In this document: positions 1-9,470 of the stretch, piece after piece
Layout: each line of letters begins with the position of its first letter
Numbering within the stretch: the stretch's first letter is position 1
Source: Gillisella vitis
GTDB taxonomy: Bacteria; Pseudomonadota; Alphaproteobacteria; Rhizobiales; Rhizobiaceae
DNA length: 64,000 nt
Assembly: GCA_009744235.1 (NCBI GenBank)
Contig: WPHV01000006.1
Span: forward strand, 310,001 to 374,000
Direction of reading: 5' to 3'
The notes under the pieces: generated by a model
Seen by the model: the letters and a program-made list of their open reading frames with translations, nothing else
The model's database searches: none
What the model was told of the DNA's origin: nothing
Made by a program: the position numbers and the translations under genes

Positions 1-331
1 TGCCATTATCAATGTCACCAACGATGCCTGGTTTGGCGATACGCCAGGTCCGTTCCAGCATTTTCAACAGGCAAGATTACGCGCCGTCGAGACCGGACTG
101 CCCGTTATTCGTGCCGCCAATAATGGCATTTCTGCCTTAATTGACGGGCGAGGGCGGGTGTTTTCGGGTTTGCGATTGAACGCTGAAGGCGTAGAAAATG
201 CAACCTTTACGCTATCATTCGCGCCTGAATCCAATGTAAATCATAGTAAATACAACTTTTGGGCGGTAACTGCTTTGTTATTATCTACGGCTGTAATTTC
301 TCGTTTAGGTTTAATTTCGAGAGTGAATTGA
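1..331 (+). CDS. lnt: Apolipoprotein N-acyltransferase, C-terminal part (cut by window start)
   Basis: The reading frame is open from base 2 and stops with TGA at 329-331. The visible 109 residues carry the nitrilase-fold C-terminal half of Lnt: [18 protein letters not shown], then [21 protein letters not shown], followed by one hydrophobic segment ([14 protein letters not shown]) near the end. Lnt acylates the N-terminal cysteine of lipoproteins in the inner membrane. In Sinorhizobium this gene is known as actA (acid tolerance) and lies beside phrR, as here. The N-terminal membrane part and the start codon lie outside the window. Confidence 0.93.
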   Translation, partial: AIINVTNDAWFGDTPGPFQHFQQARLRAVETGLPVIRAANNGISALIDGRGRVFSGLRLNAEGVENATFTLSFAPESNVNHSKYNFWAVTALLLSTAVISRLGLISRVN

Positions 332-381
332 CGAAAAACCCCTAAAAATGCATAGTGCTGTAACTTGGTGGTGCTTGTAAT

Positions 382-418
382 CCAGCGCTTGAAGCGCTGG
401 CGTGTACAACGTAACGTT
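382..418. promoter_or_regulatory. Palindromes between lnt and phrR/praR
   Basis: CCAGCGCTT (382-390) and AAGCGCTGG (392-400) form a perfect 9-bp inverted repeat around one base. A second small palindrome, AACG-TAA-CGTT, follows at 408-418, about 60 bp before the regulator's start. The first could be a hairpin after lnt, though it has no T run. The second is positioned like an autoregulatory site. Both roles are inference. Confidence 0.35.
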
Positions 419-477
419 ATATGAAGTTGCAAGCGCTACGGGTTCAGATCAATTTTAACTTTCTTCAGGATCGTCAC

Positions 478-900
478 ATGCTCGAAAACAAAAAGAAGCC
501 AAACCCAATCGACATTCATGTCGGTAGCCGGATTCGCCTTCGTCGCACCATGCTTGGAATGAGCCAGGAAAAGCTGGGCGAGAGCCTCGGCATTACATTT
601 CAACAAATTCAGAAGTACGAAAAAGGCACAAATCGTGTCGGCGCCAGCCGCTTGCAGAATATTTCAAGCATTCTGAACGTCCCCGTCTCGTTCTTTTTCG
701 AGGATGCGCCAGGTGAACAGGTTGTAGCAGGTGCAAATGGCTTTTCCGAGGCGGCCAGCTCCAACTATGTCGTGGACTTTCTCTCGTCTTCCGAGGGCTT
801 GCAGCTGAACCGCGCCTTCGTGAAGATCAACGATCCGAAAGTGCGCCGTAAAGTCGTCGATCTGGTCAAGGCGCTTGCCGCCGACGCAGACGCGGAATAA
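478..900 (+). CDS. phrR: XRE-family transcriptional regulator, PhrR/PraR type
   Basis: A 140-residue protein with a Cro/CI-type helix-turn-helix at about residues 17-70 (VGSRIRLRRTMLGMSQEKLG, then ITFQQIQKYEKGTNRVGASR). It is a cytoplasmic DNA-binding protein without a ligand domain. The sequence and its place after lnt match rhizobial PhrR (acid-inducible in Sinorhizobium) and PraR (biofilm and quorum-sensing gene regulator in Rhizobium leguminosarum). The frame is open from an ATG at 421, but ATG 478 has an AGGA-type ribosome site and gives the N-terminus MLENKKKPNPIDIHVG, so I place the start there. A clear terminator follows. Confidence 0.9.
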   Translation: MLENKKKPNPIDIHVGSRIRLRRTMLGMSQEKLGESLGITFQQIQKYEKGTNRVGASRLQNISSILNVPVSFFFEDAPGEQVVAGANGFSEAASSNYVVDFLSSSEGLQLNRAFVKINDPKVRRKVVDLVKALAADADAE

Positions 901-920
901 CCGGGACCCTTCAGGGCTCG

Positions 921-951
921 AAAAAAAAGCGGCGATTAGGCCGCTTTTTTT
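921..951 (+). terminator. Rho-independent terminator after phrR/praR
   Basis: GCGGC (929-933) pairs with GCCGC (940-944), preceded by a run of A and followed by seven T. It closes the phrR/praR transcript before metK. Confidence 0.8.
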
Positions 952-982
952 ATGTCTTGGTCACCTTTACGAAAGGCTTGCT

Positions 983-1004
983 GACATAAAGATATATTTA
1001 TGTC
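983..1004. promoter_or_regulatory. 22-bp operator-like palindrome upstream of metK
   Basis: GACATAAA (983-990) and TTTATGTC (997-1004) are perfect 8-bp inverted arms around the AT-rich core GATATA. The site is about 70 bp before the metK start. It has the size and AT-rich centre of sites bound by ArsR-type regulators of the methionine cycle (SahR class), which respond to S-adenosylhomocysteine in other proteobacteria. The palindrome is visible; the regulator's identity is inference. Confidence 0.5.
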
Positions 1005-1074
1005 GTTGTGTCCTTGTTTTTAAGGCGTCGAGCCTTTATCACAGGGGTATCTGGTTCATTGAGGGGAATCCCGC

Positions 1075-2313
1075 ATGCGCTCAAACTATCTGTTTACGAG
1101 TGAGTCCGTTTCGGAAGGTCATCCGGACAAGGTCTGCGACCGAATTTCAGACGAAATCGTCGATCTGGTCTATCGAGAAGCGGCACGGACCGGGGTTGAT
1201 CCCTGGACAGTCCGCATCGCCTGCGAGACGCTGGCGACCACCAATCGTGTTGTCATCGCTGGTGAGGTTCGCCTACCGCCAAGCCTGATGAAGACCGACA
1301 AGAACGGCAATGAGGTGATCAACCCTGCCAAGTTCAAGGCTGCGGCGCGCAAGGCGATCCGCGACATCGGCTATGAACAGGACGGCTTCCACTGGAAGAC
1401 CGCCAAGATTGACGTTCTCCTGCATTCCCAGTCGGCCCATATCGCTCAAGGCGTCGACAAGGCTGCCGACCACGAAGGCGGCGAAGGCGCAGGCGACCAG
1501 GGCATTATGTTCGGCTATGCCTGTGGCGAAACGCCGGACCTGATGCCAGCTCCGATCTATTACTCCCACAAGATCCTCCAGCTTCTCTCGGCAGCCCGTA
1601 AAAAGGGCGAGGGCGACGTGGGCAAGCTTGGCCCCGATGCCAAAAGCCAGGTCACTGTCCGCTATGTCGATGGCAAGCCTTCGGATGTTGCATCCATCGT
1701 GCTTTCCACGCAGCATCTCGACGAAAGCTGGGATTCTGCCAAGGTTCGCTCGGTCGTTGAACCCTATATTCTTGAAGCGTTTGGCGAGCTGAAGGTTGCC
1801 GATGACTGCAAGTGGTATATCAACCCAACCGGCAAGTTTGTGATCGGCGGTCCCGATGGCGATGCTGGCCTGACCGGTCGCAAGATCATTGTCGATACCT
1901 ATGGTGGCGCGGCTCCCCATGGCGGTGGCGCTTTCTCCGGCAAGGATACCACCAAGGTTGACCGTTCCGCCGCCTATGCAGCCCGCTATTTGGCCAAGAA
2001 CGTCGTTGCCGCGGGCTTAGCCGATCGCTGCACCATCCAGATCGCCTATGCGATCGGCATTGCTCAGCCTCTGTCGATCTATGTCGATCTACATGGTACC
2101 GGCAAACACACCGAGGACCAGATCGAGGCGGCAATTCGCAGCGTGATGGATCTGTCGCCGACCGGTATTCGCCGTCATCTTGATCTGAACAAGCCAATTT
2201 ACGCCAAGACCTCTGCCTATGGGCATTTTGGCCGCAAAGCTGGCCGTGATGGCTCCTTCGCATGGGAGAAGCTTGATCTGGTCAAGCCGCTCAAGGATGC
2301 CTTGAAGGGCTGA
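1075..2313 (+). CDS. metK: S-adenosylmethionine synthetase
   Basis: A 412-residue cytoplasmic enzyme that makes S-adenosylmethionine from methionine and ATP. Family motifs are present: the N-terminal [18 protein letters not shown], the central hexapeptide [12 protein letters not shown], and the glycine-rich phosphate-binding loop [19 protein letters not shown]. The length is slightly above the 384 residues of E. coli MetK, as is usual in rhizobia. ATG 1075 follows a GAGGGG ribosome site. trmB begins 5 bases after the stop, so the two genes are probably cotranscribed. The leader holds a 22-bp palindrome but no SAM-II aptamer that I can recognise. Confidence 0.97.
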   Translation: MRSNYLFTSESVSEGHPDKVCDRISDEIVDLVYREAARTGVDPWTVRIACETLATTNRVVIAGEVRLPPSLMKTDKNGNEVINPAKFKAAARKAIRDIGYEQDGFHWKTAKIDVLLHSQSAHIAQGVDKAADHEGGEGAGDQGIMFGYACGETPDLMPAPIYYSHKILQLLSAARKKGEGDVGKLGPDAKSQVTVRYVDGKPSDVASIVLSTQHLDESWDSAKVRSVVEPYILEAFGELKVADDCKWYINPTGKFVIGGPDGDAGLTGRKIIVDTYGGAAPHGGGAFSGKDTTKVDRSAAYAARYLAKNVVAAGLADRCTIQIAYAIGIAQPLSIYVDLHGTGKHTEDQIEAAIRSVMDLSPTGIRRHLDLNKPIYAKTSAYGHFGRKAGRDGSFAWEKLDLVKPLKDALKG

Positions 2314-2318
2314 GTATA

Positions 2319-3017
2319 ATGACCGCAGACCGCCGCAGCCGGGCGACCGAAGCCTTTTTCGGTCGCCGCAAGGGAAAGCCGCTCCGCGACCAGCAGGTCG
2401 AGCGGATGACCCATCTCCTGCCCGAACGCAAGTTGGACCTGGGGTCGGTGGCGCCTGGTGACTTGAAGACACTCTTTCCTGTGCCGGTGCAGCGCATCCG
2501 CCTGGAAATCGGCTTCGGTGGGGGTGAACATCTGGCCCATCGTGCCAGACAGGATGCCACGACCGGCTTCATTGGCGTCGAGCCCTTCGTCAATTCCATG
2601 GCCAAGCTGCTTGCCGTGATTGAGGATGAGGGCCTGCCCAATATCCGCGTCTATGACGACGATGCCACGCAATTGCTGGACTGGCTTCCCGCGGCATCGA
2701 TCGACCAGATCGATCTTCTCTACGCCGATCCCTGGCCGAAGCGCAAACATTGGAAGCGCCGTTTCGTCTCGCAGGTCAACCTGGAGCGGTTTCACCGGGT
2801 GTTGAAACCAGGAGCAAATTTCTGCTTCGCCTCCGATATCGATACCTATGTCAATTGGACGCTGTTGCATTGCCGCAACCATGGCGGTTTCGATTGGCTG
2901 GCCGAAAGCTCCGCCGATTGGCTGAAGCCCTACGAGGGCTGGCCCGGCACGCGCTATGAGGCCAAAGCCCGGCGCGAAGGCCGCTCATCGGCCTATTTGA
3001 CCTTCCGCAGGACATAA
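2319..3017 (+). CDS. trmB: tRNA (guanine-N7-)-methyltransferase
   Basis: A 232-residue SAM-dependent methyltransferase that makes m7G46 in the tRNA variable loop. The SAM-binding motif [14 protein letters not shown] and the TrmB signature [15 protein letters not shown] are both present, and the C-terminus has the usual [14 protein letters not shown]. The start lies 5 bases after metK, which makes the SAM the enzyme consumes. A strong bidirectional terminator lies about 70 bases downstream. Confidence 0.96.
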   Translation: MTADRRSRATEAFFGRRKGKPLRDQQVERMTHLLPERKLDLGSVAPGDLKTLFPVPVQRIRLEIGFGGGEHLAHRARQDATTGFIGVEPFVNSMAKLLAVIEDEGLPNIRVYDDDATQLLDWLPAASIDQIDLLYADPWPKRKHWKRRFVSQVNLERFHRVLKPGANFCFASDIDTYVNWTLLHCRNHGGFDWLAESSADWLKPYEGWPGTRYEAKARREGRSSAYLTFRRT

Positions 3018-3084
3018 TACAAGGCCTTGAAGAGACTCTAGGCTTCCCCGAAGGTCGCTCTCATTTTTAGCCAAAACACGAATC

Positions 3085-3120
3085 AAAACACCCTGCGCAA
3101 TGCATGGCGCAGGGTGTTTT
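3085..3120. terminator. Bidirectional terminator between trmB and the DUF1150 gene
   Basis: CACCCTGCGC (3089-3098) pairs perfectly with GCGCAGGGTG (3107-3116), flanked by A-rich sequence on the left and TTTT on the right. It sits between convergent genes and can serve both. Confidence 0.88.
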
Positions 3121-3144
3121 CAGTCAATGATTATCGATGAAAGC

Positions 3145-3402
3145 TCAGTGCAGGCTGACGGTTTTCAACTCGTCTTCTGCGGCCTTGAAGAAGGTGGAGG
3201 AACGATTGTCGGTCAGCAGGATTGGTGTGCCGTCAGCGGCAAACAGCGCCCAGAGATCTGTGCGCGGATCGATTTCCGGGGCATCTGGAAAACAGCGGGA
3301 CACTTCATCATAACGGATCTTACGGATATAGCCCACTTCACCGGAGCCAAGATGCGCAAGCTCGTTTTTCGAGAGGTTGGGGGTGGCTTCTTTAATCAAC
3401 AT
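3145..3402 (-). CDS. DUF1150 family small protein
   Basis: An 85-residue soluble protein beginning MLIKEATPNLSKNELAHLGS and containing GEVGYIRKIRYDEV and WALFAADGTPILLTDNR, which is the DUF1150 family pattern. The family has no known biochemical function. It follows the Hsp20 gene on the same strand after about 140 bases, a pairing common in rhizobia, which suggests a stress-related role (inference). Confidence 0.85.
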   Translation of the reverse strand: MLIKEATPNLSKNELAHLGSGEVGYIRKIRYDEVSRCFPDAPEIDPRTDLWALFAADGTPILLTDNRSSTFFKAAEDELKTVSLH

Positions 3403-3544
3403 TCCGGTTCTCCGTCATTGAGGGAGCGGCGGCACAACAGCCTTCACCAGGACGCGCGAAATCTGCTGTAACACCTTATATCTTTTGCATAATTTTTCCT
3501 GAAACCGACCTGGTCCAAGGGGCTTGTGCAAAAGCGCCATGATC

Positions 3545-3973
3545 CTAGTCTGAGGCGGAAATATTAATTTTCCTTACCATTTGCTGCGTATCAGGACGAA
3601 TTAGTTCGACCACCAGTAGGCCGTTTCGCATCCGTGCGCGCGAAACGTCCATTCCGTCCGTTAACAGGAAACTGCGCTGAAAGTTCCGTGCCGCTATGCC
3701 GCGAAATAAATAATCGGCATCCGGCCGCTCGGTCTGGCTGCCTCGGATGATCAGCTGGTTTCCCTCGACCAGAACCTCCAGCTCGCTCTCGGAAAAGCCT
3801 GCCACGGCAAGGGTAATCCTAAGCCTGTCACCTTCATGGTCGCTCGTGCGGCGAACAAGCTCGATATTATAGGGCGGATAGCCGTCATTGGTCCGGGCCA
3901 ACTGGCTCAACACGGCATCGGTAATGTCGAAACCCAGCAGCAGGGGTGTGGTGATGGATTTTGTCCGTCGCAT
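3545..3973 (-). CDS. ibpA: Small heat-shock protein (Hsp20/alpha-crystallin family)
   Basis: A 142-residue ATP-independent holdase. The alpha-crystallin domain runs from about residue 35 (YPPYNIELV) through ITLAVAGFSESELEV to GLLVVELIRP. The frame is open upstream to 4156, but ATG 3973 has a good GAGGA site about 5 bases away and gives MRRTKSITTPLLLGFDITDA, the usual N-terminus of rhizobial IbpA-type proteins. The upstream stretch looked like a possible place for a ROSE RNA thermometer, but I do not see a convincing helix masking the ribosome site. Confidence 0.92.
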   Translation of the reverse strand: MRRTKSITTPLLLGFDITDAVLSQLARTNDGYPPYNIELVRRTSDHEGDRLRITLAVAGFSESELEVLVEGNQLIIRGSQTERPDADYLFRGIAARNFQRSFLLTDGMDVSRARMRNGLLVVELIRPDTQQMVRKINISASD

Positions 3974-4183
3974 TCTGTCCTCGTCTGGCCCCCGCCGGAC
4001 GACACGTCGGTCCTTGCGGGCCAGTCGTTGCGGGATTGTGTTTCCGGTGGTTGGCATGTCTATACTTTGGTTAAGATATGGGAGTCTCGAGGGCGGTAAA
4101 CAAGCGTTTGACCGGCACGATAGATCTTGACAATAGCCCGGCTGCCCGTCCATCAAACCCTATCAATCCAAGGATAGGCCCGC

Positions 4184-5128
4184 ATGGAAAAGCCCAGAAA
4201 AATCATCATCGATACCGATCCCGGTCAGGACGATGCCGCAGCCATCATGCTGGCGCTTGCCAGTCCCGATCAGTTGGACGTCCTCGGCCTGACGGTGGTT
4301 GCAGGAAATGTTCCCCTGTCGATGACCAGCCGCAATGCCCGTATCGTCTGCGAACTGTCGGGCCGATCAGACCTGCCGGTCTATGAAGGTGCGTTAAAGC
4401 CTCTGGAGCGGCCCCAGGTGACGGCGGAACATGTGCATGGCAAGACCGGGCTGGACGGGGCCGAGGTCGATGAGCCGGTCATGCCGGTTCAAGACCAGCA
4501 TGCGGTCGATTTTATCATCGACACCATACGCCGCGAGCCAGCGGGCACCATTACCCTCTGCACGCTCGGACCGCAGACCAATATTGCCCTGGCCCTGCAA
4601 AAGGCCCCGGATATTGCACCGCGTATTCGTGAACTGGTGATGATGGGTGGTGGCTTTTTCGAGGGTGGCAATATTACCCCTGCGGCGGAGTTCAATGTCT
4701 ATGTCGATCCGCAGGCATCCAAGATAGTGTTTGATTCGGGCGTCCCGATCGTGATGATGCCGCTGGACGTCACCCACCAGCTTTTGACCACCAAGGCCCG
4801 GGTTGCCCGCATTGGCGCCATTGGTACACGGGTGGCCAAGGTCATGGTTGACTGGCTGGAGTTTTTCGAGCGTTTCGATATCGAGAAATACGGTTCGGAT
4901 GGTGGACCGCTGCATGATCCCAGCGTGATTGCCTATCTTCTCCAGCCGGAGCTGTTTTCCGGGCGTGATTGCAATGTGGAGATCGAAACCGCATCAGACC
5001 TGACGGTCGGCATGACGGTGGTTGACTGGTGGCGCGTGACCGGTCGCACGCCCAATGCCAAGGTAATGCGCGATGTCGATGCTGACGGGTTCTTTGCCTT
5101 GCTGACGGAACGGTTGGCGCGGCTTTAA
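4184..5128 (+). CDS. iunH: Nucleoside hydrolase (inosine-uridine preferring type)
   Basis: A 314-residue enzyme that cleaves the N-glycosidic bond of ribonucleosides to a base and ribose. The calcium- and ribose-binding motif DTDPGQDDA lies at residues 10-18. The family's MMGGGF stretch, EFNVYVDPQAS, and the C-terminal active-site region GGPLHDPSVIAYLL are also present. Full length for the family. It precedes a pyrimidine 5'-nucleotidase by about 80 bases on the same strand, which suggests stepwise nucleotide breakdown. Purine or pyrimidine preference cannot be read from the sequence. Confidence 0.93.
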   Translation: MEKPRKIIIDTDPGQDDAAAIMLALASPDQLDVLGLTVVAGNVPLSMTSRNARIVCELSGRSDLPVYEGALKPLERPQVTAEHVHGKTGLDGAEVDEPVMPVQDQHAVDFIIDTIRREPAGTITLCTLGPQTNIALALQKAPDIAPRIRELVMMGGGFFEGGNITPAAEFNVYVDPQASKIVFDSGVPIVMMPLDVTHQLLTTKARVARIGAIGTRVAKVMVDWLEFFERFDIEKYGSDGGPLHDPSVIAYLLQPELFSGRDCNVEIETASDLTVGMTVVDWWRVTGRTPNAKVMRDVDADGFFALLTERLARL

Positions 5129-5210
5129 ACCTGGTGCAAATTCTCCTTATCCTTCTTGGTGTCTTGGTCCGGCCATTTTCTTTTGGCCGGGCCTGTGGCA
5201 CATCTGAGAG

Positions 5211-5933
5211 ATGAGCACACCGAAAACGTCACCAGAGCCTGCCGATTTTACCCATATCCGTGATTGGGTCTTCGACCTCGACAACACGCTTTATCCGCAT
5301 CACATCAATCTGTTCGCCCAGATCGATCGCAACATGACCGCCTATGTCGCGGATCTGTTGCAGATGGAGCCGGATGACGCGCGCATCCTGCAAAAGCGCT
5401 ACTATCATGAGCATGGTACGACATTGGCAGGCCTGATGGCCCATCACGGCGTCGACCCAAATGATTTCCTGGAAAAGGCCCATGCCATCGATTATTCCGC
5501 CCTGTTGCCAGATACGGCTCTGGGCGAGGCGATCAAGGCCCTGCCGGGACGGAAGTTTATTTTCACCAATGGCACGGTGGAACATGCCGAGGCGGCGGCG
5601 AGGGCGCTCGGCATTCTCGATCATTTCGACGACATTTTCGATATCGTTGCTGCGGCCTATCTGCCGAAACCGGCCAGCCAGACCTATGACACATTCACCC
5701 GGCTGAAGCAGATTGATACCGGACAGGCAGCGATGTTCGAAGATCTGCCGCGCAATCTTGTCGTGCCGAAGGCGCTGGGCATGAAAACCGTGCTGCTCGT
5801 GCCGCGCAATCTGGAAGCCGTGATGCTGGAAAGCTGGGAGCGGATGGATAGTGACGAAGGCCATGCGCATGTCGATTACGCCACCGACGATCTGGCGGGC
5901 TTCCTTTGCTCTCTTTTGGCAGGTTCAAAGTGA
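5211..5933 (+). CDS. Pyrimidine 5'-nucleotidase (HAD superfamily)
   Basis: A 240-residue HAD phosphatase. Motif I (FDLDNTLYP, catalytic Asp22 and Asp24) is followed by a long helical cap, motif II (KFIFTNGT), and the MFEDLPRNL motif near residue 180. It belongs to the SDM1-like subgroup that dephosphorylates pyrimidine nucleoside monophosphates to nucleosides. Lying just after a nucleoside hydrolase, it would supply that enzyme's substrate. The ribosome site (GAGAG) is modest. A weak hairpin, TAGAGCA/TGCTCTA (5947-5969), follows the stop. Confidence 0.88.
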   Translation: MSTPKTSPEPADFTHIRDWVFDLDNTLYPHHINLFAQIDRNMTAYVADLLQMEPDDARILQKRYYHEHGTTLAGLMAHHGVDPNDFLEKAHAIDYSALLPDTALGEAIKALPGRKFIFTNGTVEHAEAAARALGILDHFDDIFDIVAAAYLPKPASQTYDTFTRLKQIDTGQAAMFEDLPRNLVVPKALGMKTVLLVPRNLEAVMLESWERMDSDEGHAHVDYATDDLAGFLCSLLAGSK

Positions 5934-6180
5934 GCGAGACAGGCCTTAGAGCATCGGACTATTGCTCTAGATAGTTATTAACTACGACATTACAAAAAAG
6001 TAACCAGCATTACAGAACCTTAAGTGGCCGCCGCAGGGGTGAGTGCCTATCCTCTCGATATTGCAGATCACAGCCTGTCTCAGGCCTACGGTGTTCTGCA
6101 ACGGTTATACGGCTGCATCGTTCGATCACAGAACCGATTTCCGGTCTTGAAACGATGTGGCACCGAGGAAAGGAAACTCC

Positions 6181-6984
6181 ATGAGTGCGAAGAAAACGAC
6201 CATTGCTGCCCTGGCGGCTACCCTGCTGGTCAGCGCGTCATCCGGTGCCGTATTTGCAAAAGACGTTAAGGCTCCACCGCCACCTCCACCACGGCCTGAT
6301 GAGATGCGCGACGCCTGCGGTCCCCGTCCGATGATGATGCATGGACCGGCAGCGATGTTCATCTTTGCCCTCCAGCAATTCGACACCAACAAGGACGGCA
6401 AGATTTCCAAGGAAGAGGCCAAGGACGCTGAAGACAAGCTGTTTACGGCCATCGATACTGACAAGGACGGCGTTCTGACGCCGGGTGAATTGCGCAAGTT
6501 CCATGAAGCACGCATGGAGGCCATGCGTGCCGAGATGCCGAAGCCTCCGGCGCCTGAGGGTGCTGCGCCAGTCGATCCTAACGGGCCAAAGCCTGACGAG
6601 GCGACGGATCAGCCACCACCGCCGCCGCCAGGTGGCCCGGGTGCAGAAGACGACGCCATGGGACCGCCTGATGACGGCATGGCCGGTTGTGGTCCGCATC
6701 GTCCAGGGCCGGAGCGCTGGGCAAAGGAACGCGGTCCGGAGGGCGAGCGAATGGGTGGACCCAGGGGTCCGCATGGCCATCGCCCGATGATGGCGATGGG
6801 GCCAATGGGTGGTCCAATGGGTGCGATGCGCCTGCTGGAGAAGGTCGACACCGATGAAAACGGCCAGATCAGCAAGGCCGAAGCCGATGCGGCGCTCGAT
6901 AAGCTGTTCACCCGTCTGGATACCAATAAGGATGGCTTCATTTCGGCCGATGATTTCCCGAAGGGACCATCGATTCTGCCGTGA
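6181..6984 (+). CDS. Exported EF-hand calcium-binding protein with proline-rich middle
   Basis: A 267-residue protein with a signal peptide (residues 1-26, ending VFA). Four canonical EF-hand loops come in two pairs: about 68-79 (DTNKDGKISKEE), 92-103 (DTDKDGVLTPGE), 223-234 (DTDENGQISKAE) and 247-258 (DTNKDGFISADD). Between the pairs lies a Pro/Gly/Met-rich linker of more than 100 residues. It is probably a periplasmic or surface calcium sensor or buffer; no enzymatic domain is visible. ATG 6181 has an AGGA site 7 bases upstream. A terminator follows. Confidence 0.85.
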   Translation: MSAKKTTIAALAATLLVSASSGAVFAKDVKAPPPPPPRPDEMRDACGPRPMMMHGPAAMFIFALQQFDTNKDGKISKEEAKDAEDKLFTAIDTDKDGVLTPGELRKFHEARMEAMRAEMPKPPAPEGAAPVDPNGPKPDEATDQPPPPPPGGPGAEDDAMGPPDDGMAGCGPHRPGPERWAKERGPEGERMGGPRGPHGHRPMMAMGPMGGPMGAMRLLEKVDTDENGQISKAEADAALDKLFTRLDTNKDGFISADDFPKGPSILP

Positions 6985-7062
6985 TTGTTTGTCCATGATT
7001 GCCCGGGCCTGATTGCTTGCGCTTCAATAGCCAAGTGCGGATATGCAAGACGGTCTTAAATG

Positions 7063-7099
7063 AAAAGCGCCGCGCGTCAGAGACGTACGGCGCTTTTTT
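7063..7099. terminator. Bidirectional terminator between EF-hand gene and chemoreceptor
   Basis: AAAAGCGCCG (7063-7072) pairs with CGGCGCTTTT (7088-7097), giving A and T runs on both sides. It separates two convergent genes. Confidence 0.85.
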
Positions 7100-7145
7100 G
7101 AGTTTATCGATCAGGCAGAAGAGAGCCTGGCATCAATGGCGAAAA

Positions 7146-9065
7146 TCAGAACTCCTCCCAATTGTCGCGGCTGACGGCGGCATTACCATGGCTGACCGGA
7201 ACAGACTGCTGGGCCCTGCGCGGGGCCTGTGCTCTGGGAGCAGGCGCAGGCGAGGCCTGGGCTGAGCGTACTGGCTGGGCAACATCGTTTCCGGTTCTAA
7301 ATTGCGCGAGCAGATCCGAAAGGCGACGGCTTTCCTGATTGAGACCAGCCCCGGCGGCATTCATTTCTTCCACCATGGCGGCATTTTGCTGGGTCGCCTG
7401 GTCCATATGATTGACGGCGGTATTGACCTCCGCCAAACCGCTGGCCTGTTCCTGGGCGGCCGTCGCAATGGCATCCATATGCTGGTTCATGTCCTCGACC
7501 ACCTTGGAAATGGTCGTCAAGCCTTCGCCAGTATCGTTGACCAGCTTAACGCCTTCGCTGACAGCTGCTTCCGAATTGCCGATCAGCGACTTGATTTCCT
7601 TGGCGGCATTGGCGGAACGTTGCGCCAGTTCGCGCACTTCCTGGGCAACGACGGCAAAGCCCTTGCCTGCTTCACCAGCGCGGGCGGCCTCGACCCCCGC
7701 ATTCAAGGCCAGGAGGTTGGTCTGGAAGGCGATCTCGTCGATCACGCTGATGATCTGGGTGATCTTGCGCGAGGCATCTTCGATCCGTTCCATGGCGGAG
7801 ACGGCATTGTTGACCACAGTCGCCGAATGTTCGGCATGCTGGCGGGCATTGCGCACCAGATTGCGGGCTTCGCCGGTCCGCTTGGACGTCGCCTGTACGT
7901 TGGAAGTGATCTGCTCCAGCGCGGCGGCAGTCTCCTCTAGCGAGGCGGCCTGCTGTTCAGTGCGCTTGGCCAGCGTGTCGGAGGCTTGCGAAATTTCACC
8001 GCTGCCATTGGTTACACCCTTGCCGACTTGACCAACGGCCACGAGCGCGGAGCGCAACTGGTTGACCGATGCATTGAAGTCATGGCGCAGCGGTTCGAAC
8101 TGGGCGGCGAACTGCTGATCGATTTCGCAAAGAAGGTCGCAGGAGGCCAACCGCTTCAGGCCGGCGGCCAGCGCGCCCGTGGCTTCGTTCAGGCGGCGTT
8201 CCGCATCTTCCTCGGCGCGGCGCTGCACATCCTTGCGTTCCTGTTCGGCATTGAGCCGGTTCTGTTCGGTCTGCGCTTCCAGCTGAACTTTCGCCAGGGC
8301 CGATTGCCGCATGACTTCGACGGCGCCAGCCATTTCCCCGATTTCGTCCTTGCGGTCGGCGTCGGGTACAGTGACATCCAGCTTACCATCGGCAATATGC
8401 AGCATCACCTTTGCCATCCGGGTCACAGGGCGTGACACGCCCAGGATGATCCAGCCGGTCAAGATGCTCATCAACAGCACGCCGAACAGAATGACACCAA
8501 TGGTAACATAGGAGGACTGCGTATAGGCTGCCTCGGCAGCTGTGCTTGAGGCTGCCGCACCGCTATCGTTGAGCTTGATGATTTCGCCAAGCGCAATGAA
8601 GCTGTCGACCAGCGGCTGACGGGCTGGGGCGATTGCGGCGGTTGCTGCAACCTGATCCTTGGCGGCGACGGCGCTGATGATCTTCTTTTGAAATTCGAGA
8701 TAGCGGGTCCACTTGGCTTCGAAATCGCCCCACAATTTCTTCTCAGCATCGTTGCGCAGGGTTGCGCGGAAGTCCGCATAGGATTTCGGAATGGATGCAT
8801 CCATTTCCGCGAACTCGTCATCCAGCCCTTTGATCTCGGCGGGATCGACGGCAATGGTCTTGCGGATCGTCGTCGTGTGATAGCGCAACATGGTAAACTG
8901 AATGCCATCCAGTTTCGCCATCCGTGGCATCCACACCTGCCGTGTATCGGAGGCTGCCGAAAACACCACGGACGTTTGCTTGTAGCTGAACAGGCCGAGA
9001 AGGATGACAAGCATGAGTGCCGCCCCTGCCATGACCATTAATCGCGTTGAAATCCTTAAACTCAT
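7146..9065 (-). CDS. Methyl-accepting chemotaxis protein with C-terminal NWEEF tail
   Basis: A transmembrane chemoreceptor of 639 residues. TM1 is at about 8-28, a helical periplasmic sensor (four-helix-bundle type) runs to about 187, TM2 is at 188-210 and a HAMP domain reaches about 265. The signalling domain has the conserved hairpin tip [19 protein letters not shown] near 445-463. The last five residues are NWEEF, the tether type that docks CheR and CheB. ATG 9065 lies 7 bases after GGGGGG; an overlapping GTG at 9068 is possible. No che genes are nearby and the ligand cannot be inferred. Confidence 0.95.
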   Translation of the reverse strand: MSLRISTRLMVMAGAALMLVILLGLFSYKQTSVVFSAASDTRQVWMPRMAKLDGIQFTMLRYHTTTIRKTIAVDPAEIKGLDDEFAEMDASIPKSYADFRATLRNDAEKKLWGDFEAKWTRYLEFQKKIISAVAAKDQVAATAAIAPARQPLVDSFIALGEIIKLNDSGAAASSTAAEAAYTQSSYVTIGVILFGVLLMSILTGWIILGVSRPVTRMAKVMLHIADGKLDVTVPDADRKDEIGEMAGAVEVMRQSALAKVQLEAQTEQNRLNAEQERKDVQRRAEEDAERRLNEATGALAAGLKRLASCDLLCEIDQQFAAQFEPLRHDFNASVNQLRSALVAVGQVGKGVTNGSGEISQASDTLAKRTEQQAASLEETAAALEQITSNVQATSKRTGEARNLVRNARQHAEHSATVVNNAVSAMERIEDASRKITQIISVIDEIAFQTNLLALNAGVEAARAGEAGKGFAVVAQEVRELAQRSANAAKEIKSLIGNSEAAVSEGVKLVNDTGEGLTTISKVVEDMNQHMDAIATAAQEQASGLAEVNTAVNHMDQATQQNAAMVEEMNAAGAGLNQESRRLSDLLAQFRTGNDVAQPVRSAQASPAPAPRAQAPRRAQQSVPVSHGNAAVSRDNWEEF

Positions 9066-9394
9066 CACTATGCCCCCCAGGCTGGCATCCCAATATTTGG
9101 CTGCCTGAGGATTGACCCAAATTGATAAATTAAAAATGAAGGTATCGGTAATATAAGGAATGTGAAGGCGAAATTTACGCCCTATGATTGTGTCGCAGCG
9201 AGAGACATATTGTCACTGAAAGCAAAAATGCGATGGGCTGATTTTAAAGCCTCATCGATCCCATCACCAGACTGAGTAACAGCTTCGGAAAGCCCGGTCA
9301 CCAGTCGTCTGGATGAGCGACCATTTAGAAACGCACGTGCTGAGCTCATAAACGCATGAGCGTTCAGGTGACTAATCGTTTTAAAGGAGAAAAT
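9066..9394. other. Gene-free stretch upstream of the chemoreceptor
   Basis: About 330 bases between the chemoreceptor start and tRNA-Arg. It should hold the chemoreceptor promoter, but I can point to no convincing element or reading frame. Confidence 0.5.
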
Positions 9395-9470
9395 GGCGCA
9401 CCCGAAGAGATTCGAACTCCTGACCCCCAGATTCGTAGTCTGGTGCTCTATCCAGCTGAGCTACGGGTGC
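9395..9470 (-). tRNA. tRNA-Arg(ACG)
   Basis: Read on the minus strand, the acceptor stem GCACCCG pairs with CGGGTGC. The D arm is GCTCAGCTGGATAGAGC, the anticodon stem CCAGA/TCTGG carries the loop CTACGAA (anticodon ACG, to be read as ICG), and the T arm holds TTCGAAT. The 3' CCA is encoded. The total is 76 bases. Confidence 0.96.

Noticed and set aside
960..1074. SAM-II or SAM/SAH riboswitch before metK.
   Set aside because: The leader shows a DNA-type palindrome but not the conserved pseudoknot sequences.
3974..4183. A ROSE-type RNA thermometer before the Hsp20 gene.
   Set aside because: No convincing helix pairs with the GAGGA ribosome site near 3973.
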